This document shows positions 44,817 through 52,911 of a stretch of 64,000 nucleotides of DNA, piece after piece. The stretch spans positions 248,001 to 312,000 of the forward strand of contig NZ_BCXJ01000003.1 of NCBI RefSeq assembly GCF_001598215.1, written 5' to 3'. A program made the translations under genes and the position numbers. Under the pieces are notes generated by a model. That model was not told where the DNA came from. It saw only the letters and a list, made by a program, of their open reading frames with translations, and did not search any database. Source of the DNA: Shouchella clausii. Its GTDB lineage: Bacteria > Bacillota > Bacilli > Bacillales > Bacillaceae_D. Numbering within the stretch: position 1 is the first letter of the stretch; the number at the start of each line of letters is the position of its first letter.

Positions 44817-46388
44817 CTATTTAAACCAGCTGGTAACAAATTTTTTGGCACTATTAACGGTATCGCCGATATTGTCTGCCACCTTTGAGGCCGTCTCCTT
44901 TATTTTATCAACACCCTTGTCTATTTGTCTTCCTACCTTCTCTCCCAAATCCTTCACTTTTTCATCCAAAGCGATCGACCCGATAATTCCAACTGTCGCC
45001 CCTACTGCCCCGCCAATGACTGTGCCTGGTCCTGGCAGGATCATGGAACCGATTGCTGCTCCTCCTGCCGTTAGCCCAGCAACACCAGCATCCATCGCGA
45101 ACCCAGCCGCAACTCTGCCAGTTTTTTCCGCGGCACTTTTCTCTTTATTTTCATCCTTAAATGCTTCCATTACATTGCTTCCGGCTGACACAATCGTACC
45201 TACATAAGGCACGCGCTTAAACGTATTGACAAATGTCTTTTTGGCTTCTTTGGCTGTTGCTTTTAGGTCCGGTCTAGCAACGTATTGTTTCGCTTTCGTT
45301 TCGTTGATTGCCACGCCGGAGGCATTTTTTCGAAACAACCGAGTAAATGTTACAGAGGATTGGCTCGGATCTACATTGACTAGTTTTCTCAAAATGTTGG
45401 TCGGTTGGTTATTGAGCCTGCCAAGTTCCTTGAACAACTTAATCGGTGAATTTTTATTGCCGAATTTGCGCATGATCGAGTTTAGGCCTGCTGCTAACTT
45501 TGAATTGTAGACGCCGTTTTTCTTTACCCAGTCTTGATGGTTTTTAACGCGGAAAATGCCGTTGCCAGCTTTTTCAAACTTTAATTTTCCCGAGGCAATA
45601 ACGGCAAGAGCGCCAATGCCTTTGGCAACATCCATCCCTTTATAGAAGGTGCCTGCTGTACTAAACCAATCGGCGATTGCCCCCATCAGTGTTGGGTCTT
45701 CAATGGAAGCAAGCTCCATTGCTTCTGACCACATATTGTAATAGACGTCGTTTTCTTTAAAATAACGGTCAATTTCTTCTTGTACAGCTGGGGAAGCAAT
45801 TGGCCCTCCTGTCGTCCAGTTAATGACCTTTTCAGTTGACTGCATTAATTCTGTTAACGTCGCTTCGGCTTCGTTGGCGAGGTTGATGTTTTCTGCATCT
45901 AGTTCTTCAAGACGATCGGCTGTGTCTTGGGCATGTTGTTTTAACGTATCTGCCCATGCTTGCACGCCGTCCATCGTGAATGTGCCTGTATAGACTAAGT
46001 CTTGGATAGAGGCGCACGCACTGTTAATTGCCTCTGTGCTCGCTTCGGCATTTTGTTTGATGCGGTTAATGCCATTTGGGATTGTTTCTGTTAAAAAATC
46101 TTGGCGAAGCAACGCGTTGCTTGCTTCGAAGTTTAAAATATTGTTTTTCATTTTCCCGAGTTGCTCAATGTACTGTTCAAGATAGGTAACGAAAAAGCGG
46201 AGCGCCGGCAAGTGCAGCTGTGAAAAATGATTTTTAATCGCTTCTCCCCCTTCTCCTTGGAGCGAATGGAGATTATGGATTTTGCGAATACTTGATTCCA
46301 CCGCTTCTAGCTGGGCAATGTCTTCTTTTTTCGCATCAACTAGCTTATCAATGCCATTGATTACTTCCTGGACATCTAATACTTTCAT
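44817..46388 (-). CDS. LXG-domain polymorphic toxin with glycine-zipper-like C-terminus
   Basis: This 523-residue protein has the N-terminal LXG targeting domain, a long helical region with LQG at residues 43-45 (about residues 1-230). A middle linker follows, and the C-terminal region has a Gly/Ala-rich hydrophobic stretch (428-474, with repeated GxxxG/A spacing) and an amphipathic Lys/Asp-rich tail. LXG proteins are secreted by type VII systems and kill competitors through the C-terminus. A glycine-zipper tail is known from the pore-forming effector TelE of Streptococcus gallolyticus; no nuclease or NADase motif is visible here. It follows DUF5344 and DUF5082 partners by 14 bp and is followed by two paralogous membrane proteins. 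Confidence 0.85.
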   Translation of the reverse strand: MKVLDVQEVINGIDKLVDAKKEDIAQLEAVESSIRKIHNLHSLQGEGGEAIKNHFSQLHLPALRFFVTYLEQYIEQLGKMKNNILNFEASNALLRQDFLTETIPNGINRIKQNAEASTEAINSACASIQDLVYTGTFTMDGVQAWADTLKQHAQDTADRLEELDAENINLANEAEATLTELMQSTEKVINWTTGGPIASPAVQEEIDRYFKENDVYYNMWSEAMELASIEDPTLMGAIADWFSTAGTFYKGMDVAKGIGALAVIASGKLKFEKAGNGIFRVKNHQDWVKKNGVYNSKLAAGLNSIMRKFGNKNSPIKLFKELGRLNNQPTNILRKLVNVDPSQSSVTFTRLFRKNASGVAINETKAKQYVARPDLKATAKEAKKTFVNTFKRVPYVGTIVSAGSNVMEAFKDENKEKSAAEKTGRVAAGFAMDAGVAGLTAGGAAIGSMILPGPGTVIGGAVGATVGIIGSIALDEKVKDLGEKVGRQIDKGVDKIKETASKVADNIGDTVNSAKKFVTSWFK

Positions 46389-46402
46389 CTCTTAGGCTCC
46401 CC

Positions 46403-46669
46403 TTACCCTTGGTTTGCCAAGGCCCTGTCCGTCTCACCGTACACTTTAATAAGGCGCTGGCTTTCCTGTTCCATTTTGTTTAGTGCTTCCATGTACGCTT
46501 GTATTTGCGCTTTATAACTGTCCTCTATTTGATTGACTTTCTCAAGAAACTCGAGTAACGATGTCGCCAGTTCGATATTCGCCTCTGTTGGCGTAAAGCC
46601 ATTTGCAGCATTGGCGACATTTTCAAATACTTCGAGCGCTTCGGCTTCGTTCACTTTAATTTCTGCCAT
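46403..46669 (-). CDS. DUF5344 (YwqI-like) LXG partner protein
   Basis: This 88-residue, mostly helical protein starts MAEIKVNEAEALEVFENVANA and is shaped like YwqI/DUF5344, a small WXG100-like helical hairpin. It lies between a DUF5082 gene and the LXG toxin, with 14-bp gaps on both sides. In studied systems such small partners bind the LXG domain and are needed for type VII export. AAGGAAAACG precedes the ATG. Confidence 0.8.
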   Translation of the reverse strand: MAEIKVNEAEALEVFENVANAANGFTPTEANIELATSLLEFLEKVNQIEDSYKAQIQAYMEALNKMEQESQRLIKVYGETDRALANQG

Positions 46670-46683
46670 CGTTTTCCTTCACC

Positions 46684-47073
46684 TCATTGTTTTTGCAAGC
46701 GCTTGAACATCGACACTTGTGCTTGTTTTGCATCAATTAATCGGTAGCTGTTTTCGATACTGCTTTGCAAGTCGCTTATTTTTGTTTCAATCGATGAAAT
46801 GATGTCCTCAAGATGGTCTTGGGAGTGTTGATAAGACGTTTCCAAATAAAATCGTTTGCCGTCATGGTCGTTGGCCTCATTTCCACGCCAAGCATCATAG
46901 CTTAATTCTGGATCTTGGAGATATGTCTTGTCTTGGTGAAGAATGTTCTGCTCTTCTATTAATGTGCTCTTTGCTTCCTGGAGCCGCTTCACATCTTGTT
47001 GGGCAGATGCAATATCTCCCCGAAGCGAACTCACTTCCTGCTGGAGTCGTTGAATGCTCATTGAATAATCCAT
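46684..47073 (-). CDS. DUF5082 (YwqH-like) LXG partner protein
   Basis: This 129-residue helical protein has a long coiled-coil first half (residues 1-50), a central W-x-G (Trp62-Arg63-Gly64) and a second helix, as in YwqH/DUF5082. It is the first gene of the LXG operon and begins 22 bp downstream of AAGGTGACGG. It probably acts with the DUF5344 protein as an export partner of the toxin. Confidence 0.8.
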   Translation of the reverse strand: MDYSMSIQRLQQEVSSLRGDIASAQQDVKRLQEAKSTLIEEQNILHQDKTYLQDPELSYDAWRGNEANDHDGKRFYLETSYQHSQDHLEDIISSIETKISDLQSSIENSYRLIDAKQAQVSMFKRLQKQ

Positions 47074-47111
47074 TCGTATCCGTCACCTTCTACCATTTTC
47101 CATATACAACT

Positions 47112-47140
47112 AGCATAAAAGACTCTGGCAGGATGTTCAA
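47112..47140 (-). promoter_or_regulatory. Promoter of the LXG operon
   Basis: On the minus strand TTGAAC (47135-47140) and TATGCT (47112-47117) are exactly 17 bp apart, 39 bp before the DUF5082 start. This is a good SigA-type match. Confidence 0.55.
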
Positions 47141-47178
47141 TATACCAATAGCCCTAACCACGCCTAACAAAAGCAAAA

Positions 47179-47223
47179 ATTTGAACGAAAAAGATTCTTA
47201 TTACCTAGTTCTATCGTTCAAAT
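47179..47223. promoter_or_regulatory. 9-bp inverted repeat between LXG operon and helicase gene
   Basis: ATTTGAACG (47179-47187) and CGTTCAAAT (47215-47223) are perfect inverted copies 27 bp apart, in the middle of the divergent gap. They may be an operator pair controlling one or both directions. No regulator gene is adjacent, so the binder is unknown. Confidence 0.4.
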
Positions 47224-47350
47224 CACACATTTTATCTAAAATGAAGGCCAACTAGCTCCAAACGTTTATGGTGATCCCCCCTCTTCTACTAGCTTGTTTA
47301 TTCCTGGTAAACTACTACTAGTACCGTTTTAGTAGACTGGGGGAATCAAC

Positions 47351-50032
47351 GTGAACGAATTTCCACAATCGATCCAATTTTGTTATCGATGGCGTACGTA
47401 CCAAAAAAAGATCTTAGCGGACATGGATGCCCTTCTCCAAAACCAACGCGTCCATCTCGTTGCGCCGCCAGGCTCTGGCAAAACCGTTTTAGGGCTTGAA
47501 CTAATGGTGCGCTTAAACAAACCTACGTTTATATTGGCTCCGACAGTGGCGATTCGCAACCAATGGGCGGAGCGATTTCTAGAGCTGTTCTGGCAAGGCG
47601 ATGAAACGCCGGATTGGATCAGTACAGACATCCGCCAACCTGCTTTTGTGACGATTGCCACCTATCAAGGACTGCACAGCCTTTGCAGTCTGGAAGAGGA
47701 TGGAGGTTTTGATGGGGACGACGTAGACATTGCCACTGAACAACAAACGGAATCACTAGGGGGAAAAGAGAGGAAGGAGGCATACAAGCGCTTGCTAAAC
47801 ATGGGCTTTCAAACGTTGATTGTCGATGAAGCCCATCATTTGCGTGCCGCTTGGTGGAAAAGCACGATCGATTTTCGGCGCTCTCTTGTCAAGCCAACGA
47901 TTGTCGCACTAACTGCCACTCCACCTTACGACGTTTCCCAAAAAGAATGGAAAAACTATATTGATCTGTGCGGGCCAATTGATGCAGAAATTCACGTAGC
48001 CGAATTGGTCAAAGAAGGGGACCTCTGCCCTCATCAAGATTATATTTATGCGACAACGCCAACGGCGAAAGAAGCCGCGCCTCTCCTTGCGTTTCACAAC
48101 GAAGTGAAGTCATTTATGCAGCAGCTTAAAACCGATAAAGCGTTTATTTCGTTTGTAGAACAGCACCGTTACATCACTGATCCAGCAAACCAAGCCCAAG
48201 AAATGCTCGCCAATCAGGCTTACTTCTCAAGTTTGCTTATTTTTTTGCATGCATGCAGTAGCGAAGCGTGGAAACAGCCGGCAAAATTGGCTAGCTTGTA
48301 TGAAAAAAACATCCCCCCTTTTGAAGAGGAGTGGGCGGAAGAGCTTTTAAACCATGTGCTGTTTAAAGATGCCGAAATTGATGAAAAGCAGTCGCCATTA
48401 AAGGAAATTCGACAACATTTACAGCGAATTGGCGCGATCGAGCGTAGAAAAGTCACGCTTCGTTCTACGAAAACGTTTGACCGTTCTCTCGTCAATAGTC
48501 TATCCAAGCTTGATGCCATGACAGACATTGTTTCTTTTGAAGCAAGCAAGTTAGAAGACAAGCTCCGCCTTGTCATTCTCGCTGATTACATCCGCCTTAT
48601 TGATTTGCCTAAACACCCAGGTGACGAGCAACCATTAACGCGATTAGGGGTCATCCCGATTTTTGAGCAGCTCCGTCGGCACATCGATCCGAAAATAAAA
48701 CTAGCGGTCCTGACTGGCTCGACTGTTATTATCCCGGCTTCAGCTAAGAAACGAGCCGAAAAAGAGGCCAAAAAAATAGGGTTGGAGCTCAAACTGCAAC
48801 CGTTGGCCCACGATCTGAATTACTTATTGATAAGCGTTGATGACAACACACGCGCCAAAATGGTGAGCATCATCACCGCTGTTTTTACAACTGGCGACAT
48901 TCACGTCCTAATCGGGACAACGGCGCTGCTAGGAGAGGGCTGGGACGCCCCTAGCATCAATACGCTTATTATGGCATCCTATGTCGGCTCATTCATGTTG
49001 TCTAATCAAATGCGCGGCCGGGCGCTGCGAATTGAACGAGGCAACCCGAATAAAACTGCTAATATTTGGCATATGGTTTGCATAGACACGAAACAGTATG
49101 ATGGTGGTCATGATTGCCTCTCGCTCCAACGTCGCTTTAAGTCGCTAATCGGCCTTGGCACAGAGCACGATATAATTGAGTCAGGCATCAACCGCCTTGC
49201 TTTTCCTAAGCCACGGTATCGCCGCCGTCTATTGAAAGAGTCAAATGAAAAGACATTTGCCTGGGCAGCAAATCGGCAAGTACTTGCCGACCGTTGGAGA
49301 AAAGCGGTTGCAATGGAGGGAAGGCCAACTGAAGAAATAAGCGCCGATCCTCGTTCTGTTCCTCGACCACTTTGGTTTGGAACAACATTAAAGGCAATGA
49401 TTGTGATTGGCTTTCTTACTTTATGGCAAGGCATAACCGTAGAACGGCCTTCCAATTATAGCAGCCAAGCGGAGCAGATGTTTTACTTACTTTATCCGAT
49501 TGTGCTGAGCGCCATTTTTGCAACTCCATTTTTTTGGAAAGCGATTCGGATTTGGTGGCGCAATTCGACGATTGAAAAAAGCATGGAGAGTGTTGGGGAG
49601 GCCCTTTATAAAGCACTGCATCAAGCGGGTATTGTCGAGACTCCGTGGGAAAAAGGTGCTATCTCCACCAAAGAAGTAGGACACGGCACCCTCGAATGCT
49701 GGCTAAAAATCGGGACAACGTATGAGAAAACAGTCTTTTTAAAAGCGCTCCAAGAGGTGATTGATCCGATTGAAGATCCTCGTTATCTCCTATACCGGCA
49801 GTCAAAGGCCCATTTCCGCACGCGCAAAGACTATTTTGCCGTCCCAACCGAACTAGGGCGCAAAAAAGCCACTGCTGAAATGTTCCACCGTGAATGGAAA
49901 AAACATCTTGGCAAAGCAGAACTTGTTTACACCCGTAGTTTTGAAGGCAGGCAATTCCTGTTGCAAGGACGGGTAAAAGCGATGTCAGCTGTATTTGTGC
50001 CTCGCTCTGAACGAATTAGCGCTTGGCGGTAA
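47351..50032 (+). CDS. SF2 DEAD/DEAH-type helicase with C-terminal transmembrane hairpin
   Basis: This 893-residue protein starts at GTG with GGGGGA 6 nt upstream. SF2 motifs are all visible: motif I APPGSGKT (38-45), motif II DEAH (159-162), motif III TAT (188-190), motif V TTALLGEGWDAP (523-534) and motif VI QMRGRALRIER (553-563). Residues 200-500 form a long insert between the RecA-like lobes. Unusually, two hydrophobic segments follow the helicase (about 676-693 and 711-730), then a soluble C-terminal domain of about 150 residues rich in basic residues. Membrane-tied SF2 helicases are not ordinary housekeeping proteins. It stands alone and divergent from the LXG operon. A role in defence against incoming DNA or in DNA uptake is conceivable, but there is no direct evidence. 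Confidence 0.85.
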   Translation: MNEFPQSIQFCYRWRTYQKKILADMDALLQNQRVHLVAPPGSGKTVLGLELMVRLNKPTFILAPTVAIRNQWAERFLELFWQGDETPDWISTDIRQPAFVTIATYQGLHSLCSLEEDGGFDGDDVDIATEQQTESLGGKERKEAYKRLLNMGFQTLIVDEAHHLRAAWWKSTIDFRRSLVKPTIVALTATPPYDVSQKEWKNYIDLCGPIDAEIHVAELVKEGDLCPHQDYIYATTPTAKEAAPLLAFHNEVKSFMQQLKTDKAFISFVEQHRYITDPANQAQEMLANQAYFSSLLIFLHACSSEAWKQPAKLASLYEKNIPPFEEEWAEELLNHVLFKDAEIDEKQSPLKEIRQHLQRIGAIERRKVTLRSTKTFDRSLVNSLSKLDAMTDIVSFEASKLEDKLRLVILADYIRLIDLPKHPGDEQPLTRLGVIPIFEQLRRHIDPKIKLAVLTGSTVIIPASAKKRAEKEAKKIGLELKLQPLAHDLNYLLISVDDNTRAKMVSIITAVFTTGDIHVLIGTTALLGEGWDAPSINTLIMASYVGSFMLSNQMRGRALRIERGNPNKTANIWHMVCIDTKQYDGGHDCLSLQRRFKSLIGLGTEHDIIESGINRLAFPKPRYRRRLLKESNEKTFAWAANRQVLADRWRKAVAMEGRPTEEISADPRSVPRPLWFGTTLKAMIVIGFLTLWQGITVERPSNYSSQAEQMFYLLYPIVLSAIFATPFFWKAIRIWWRNSTIEKSMESVGEALYKALHQAGIVETPWEKGAISTKEVGHGTLECWLKIGTTYEKTVFLKALQEVIDPIEDPRYLLYRQSKAHFRTRKDYFAVPTELGRKKATAEMFHREWKKHLGKAELVYTRSFEGRQFLLQGRVKAMSAVFVPRSERISAWR

Positions 50033-50096
50033 GCAAACGGAGCCCGTGCCACATGGAGCAGGACGGGATCTTTTAGTAGAACAGCAATAAGCACGT

Positions 50097-50867
50097 TTAT
50101 TGCCCAGTTACATATCGGTCGATGACATCTAAAACAACACGAAGCTCCTCAATCGGCATTTGTCCAGGAGCAGAGCTATCATTGGCGATCGCAAACGTAA
50201 GTGCTGAACCACAAGCGCCGCCTGCCATTCTTGACAATGTGCCTAGACGGCCCATGGCCATGGTGATGACTGGAATTGTCAGTGTGGAGGCGGCTTTTTG
50301 CGTTGCCTGCATCAAAGTGAGCACATCGGCCATTGTCTGGGGCATTACTGCGACCTTGCCTACATCGGCTCCATATGCTTCCGCTTCTTGCAATTTTGCC
50401 AATATGTCCGTCTCAGAGGGCGTGCGCTGAAAATGATGATAGGATAGAATCAATTGAGTACCTGTTTCATTAGCAACGGCTTTAAGTCGCGCCTTTTCGG
50501 CTTCCGGGCTGCTAAGCTCTACATCAACTACGTCGACAAGCCCTAGCTTCATTACTTGCTCATAGAGCCCTGTCACTTCCTGTTCGCTAATTGAGATCGG
50601 TTCGCCCCCTTCGCGGACGGATCTGCGTGTAAACAAAATCGGGATCCCTTGGCTGTGCGCCTTTAAAAGGGCAGCAGTCTCTAGGACGTCCTCGGTCTCA
50701 CCAATGTGTTTATAAAAATCGACTCGCCACTCTAGAAGATCTGGCTTTTTAGCAGCGACAGCGTCGATTTCTTCTACCAGCGCTGCTTTTGTTTTTCCGA
50801 TTAGTGGCGCACAAATCAATGGCCTTTGTGGCGTAGGCCCGTCTGTTTTTTGAATCGGTTTGCCCAT
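50097..50867 (-). CDS. aroD: 3-dehydroquinate dehydratase, type I
   Basis: This 256-residue cytoplasmic enzyme converts 3-dehydroquinate to 3-dehydroshikimate in the shikimate pathway. Type I features are LEWRVDFYK near residue 46, the catalytic His in LSYHHF (144/145) and the Schiff-base Lys171 in GADVGKVAVMP. It appears to be monocistronic, opposite to and downstream of the helicase gene. The start at 50867 gives a protein of typical length. Confidence 0.93.
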   Translation of the reverse strand: MGKPIQKTDGPTPQRPLICAPLIGKTKAALVEEIDAVAAKKPDLLEWRVDFYKHIGETEDVLETAALLKAHSQGIPILFTRRSVREGGEPISISEQEVTGLYEQVMKLGLVDVVDVELSSPEAEKARLKAVANETGTQLILSYHHFQRTPSETDILAKLQEAEAYGADVGKVAVMPQTMADVLTLMQATQKAASTLTIPVITMAMGRLGTLSRMAGGACGSALTFAIANDSSAPGQMPIEELRVVLDVIDRYVTGQ

Positions 50868-51048
50868 GCAAACACCCCTTTATCCCATTTGGTGAATCGG
50901 CAAGAGACTTGTTCCAGCTCACAATGCCTTTATTTTTGCGCTTTAAAGGAGCACTGTCAACCTTTTTTCTTATCTCTTTTATGGCGCCAAACAGGAAAAC
51001 GCTGTGCTTGCAACGAACTCACCTGTAGCTCCAAACAGAAAGGCGCTG

Positions 51049-51516
51049 ATGATGTTGAGTGACATGCTCGTCCCGTTATATAGCCTGCCTGACGAAACAT
51101 TCGTTTCAAAGGAAATCACCATTAGACGCGCACTTGCCCCAGAGAAAACAATAGTGCTTAAATGGGTCAAATCCCATTTTAGCCAAGGCTGGGCCGATGA
51201 ATGCGATGTTGCTTTTAGCCGCGCTCCCGTTTCTTGCTACCTCGCTGTAAGCGGCGATGAGCTCCTCGGCTTTGCCTGCTATGATGCAACGCTTAAAAAT
51301 TTTTTTGGGCCTACTGGCGTGAAAGAGGACGCCCGTGGCCAAGGAATCGGAAAGGCGCTATTGCTCCGCTCTTTCCATGCCATGCGTGAATCCGGATACG
51401 GCTATGGCATCATCGGCAGCGCTGGACCAGTGGATTTTTACGAAAAAGCGCTTGGCGCGATCGCTATTCCGAACTCAAAGCCAGGGATTTACAAAGGCAT
51501 GCTTAGGCAGAAGTGA
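51049..51516 (+). CDS. GNAT-family N-acetyltransferase
   Basis: This protein of about 155 residues has the acetyl-CoA-binding loop VKEDARGQGIGKALL and the C-terminal GAIAIPNSKPGIYKG, both of the GNAT fold. Target unknown. The frame is open further upstream (to 51004); the start was set at ATG 51049 because GAAAGG lies 5 nt before it, but the next ATG, three bases on, is equally possible. It ends before a bidirectional terminator shared with the wrbA-like gene. Confidence 0.78.
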   Translation: MMLSDMLVPLYSLPDETFVSKEITIRRALAPEKTIVLKWVKSHFSQGWADECDVAFSRAPVSCYLAVSGDELLGFACYDATLKNFFGPTGVKEDARGQGIGKALLLRSFHAMRESGYGYGIIGSAGPVDFYEKALGAIAIPNSKPGIYKGMLRQK

Positions 51517-51603
51517 GAAGGGCTTCGCGAAGCGCCTTCACGACGGATAGCAGCGGTAAAGCGAAATGGAAATGAGACTAGTCACGTCGCTGTTAGCGAC
51601 AGT

Positions 51604-51637
51604 AAAAAACCGCCCTCCCATCCAAAGGCGGTTTTTT
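51604..51637. terminator. Bidirectional terminator
   Basis: AAAAAACCGCC (51604-51614) and GGCGGTTTTTT (51627-51637) form a perfect hairpin with a 12-nt loop and T-runs in both directions, between the GNAT and WrbA-like genes. Two more small palindromes lie just upstream: GCTTCGCGAAGC at 51522-51533 and GTCGCT/AGCGAC at 51585-51599. Confidence 0.85.
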
Positions 51638-51699
51638 CTGTCGGCACATCATCGCTTCCTCGTTGTTTGCCTATAGCTGGCAATCGATTTCTCTCAGTT

Positions 51700-52314
51700 T
51701 CAAGTTTGCAAGCCTGTAACAATGGCTTTAGCGACTGCGACTGTCCGTTTTGCTTGCTGTTTGACAGCCTGTTCGACGTCTTCTATTTGATTGCCGTCTT
51801 GGTCAATTGTCACGCTCGTGCCGTAAGGATTGCCGCCTGAAGTGAAAGCACTTTGGTCCGTATAACCAGGCGCAACAACAATTGCACCCCAATGGTACAT
51901 CGTTGTATACACAGACAAAATCGTTGCTTCTTGACCGCCGTGTGAATTAGAGGCAGAGGACATGGCGCTTACTACCTTGTTAGCGAGTTTGCCTTGTGCC
52001 CACAAGCCGCCGAGCGTATCAAAAAATTGTTTAGCTTGTGCTGGAAGAACGCCAAAGCGTGAAGGCACGCTAAAGATATAGGAATCAGCCCATTCCATGT
52101 CATCTGGTGTTACTTCTGGCACATCTTTTGTCGCTTCCACATGGGCACGCCAGGCTGGATTGGAGTCAATCGCTGCATCTGGAGCAAGTTCAGGAAACTT
52201 CAATAAGCGCACTTCTGCCTCTTCTTTTTCAGCTGCCTCTTTTGCCCATTTTGCCAATTGATAGTTTGTACCGGTTGAACTGTAATAGATGACCGCTGTT
52301 TTTACATTTGCCAT
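51700..52314 (-). CDS. WrbA-like NAD(P)H:quinone oxidoreductase
   Basis: This 204-residue flavodoxin-fold protein has the FMN phosphate loop YYSSTGTNYQLAKW, PSRFGVLPAQAKQFFD and the WrbA-typical SASNSHGGQEATILSVYTTMYHWG. It reduces quinones with NAD(P)H and FMN in the cytoplasm, protecting against oxidative stress. The ATG at 52314 has AAGGAGGT 6 nt upstream; the ATG two codons earlier lacks the correct spacing. Confidence 0.9.
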   Translation of the reverse strand: MANVKTAVIYYSSTGTNYQLAKWAKEAAEKEEAEVRLLKFPELAPDAAIDSNPAWRAHVEATKDVPEVTPDDMEWADSYIFSVPSRFGVLPAQAKQFFDTLGGLWAQGKLANKVVSAMSSASNSHGGQEATILSVYTTMYHWGAIVVAPGYTDQSAFTSGGNPYGTSVTIDQDGNQIEDVEQAVKQQAKRTVAVAKAIVTGLQT

Positions 52315-52420
52315 TTTCAAACCTCCTTTTTCTTTATTATATACCCATTTATCTCGAATTTAATATACTTATTTTCATTATATGATAAAATAAATGAAAC
52401 AGTAGGAAAGGCAGACTTTT

Positions 52421-52873
52421 ATGCGCAACAAGGCAATTCTTTCATGGACAGCGACGATTTTGTGGATGGCTACGATTTTTCTTCTCTCCCATCAGCCCGC
52501 AACCGATTCTTCACAGTTAAGTTTGGGTGTACTTGACTTTTTGTTGCAGTCACTATCGGCGATTGCGCCACAGGTAGAAATGCATGCCGATATTCTCCAC
52601 ACAGTTGTCCGCAAAGGTGCCCATTTTGGCGCTTACTTTATTCTTGGTATCCTCATGCTAAATGGTCTTCGCCAAGTTGGCAGCAAGGGGGCGGGAGCGG
52701 CGGTCTTGGCGCTCTGTATATGCTTTTTGTATGCCATCACCGACGAAATCCACCAACTCTTTATCCCAGGACGCAGCGGCCAATTTACCGATGTGCTTAT
52801 TGACACAGCTGGGGCGGCGGCAGGCATAGGCATATTCTCGCTCATCCTCCACTTTTTTTGGAAAAAAACGTGA
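52421..52873 (+). CDS. VanZ-family membrane protein
   Basis: This 150-residue protein has about four hydrophobic helices (6-22, 66-85, 92-110, 125-146) and the VanZ core, with RKGAHFGAYFILGILM and YAITDEIHQLFIPGRSGQFTDVLIDTAGA. VanZ-type proteins include a teicoplanin-resistance accessory factor, but most members have no known role. It is monocistronic with a strong terminator after it. Confidence 0.87.
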   Translation: MRNKAILSWTATILWMATIFLLSHQPATDSSQLSLGVLDFLLQSLSAIAPQVEMHADILHTVVRKGAHFGAYFILGILMLNGLRQVGSKGAGAAVLALCICFLYAITDEIHQLFIPGRSGQFTDVLIDTAGAAAGIGIFSLILHFFWKKT

Positions 52874-52878
52874 AATAG

Positions 52879-52903
52879 AGCGAGCTGCCTCCCACAGCTC
52901 GCT
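52879..52903. terminator. Terminator between convergent vanZ-like and FAD genes
   Basis: AGCGAGCTG and CAGCTCGCT form a 9-bp perfect stem with a 7-nt loop. On the plus strand it is followed by TTGTTT and sits 6 bp after the vanZ-like stop. Confidence 0.75.
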
Positions 52904-52911
52904 TTGTTTAA

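Noticed and set aside
42309-50032. Whole region as a complete type VII secretion locus or a prophage
   Set aside because: No EssC/YukB ATPase, EsxA, EsaA or EssB gene and no phage structural, integrase or attachment sequence was seen; only an effector module is present.
51516-51603. Small palindromes after the GNAT gene considered as a dispersed repeat
   Set aside because: No second copy was found in the window, so they are noted only with the terminator.
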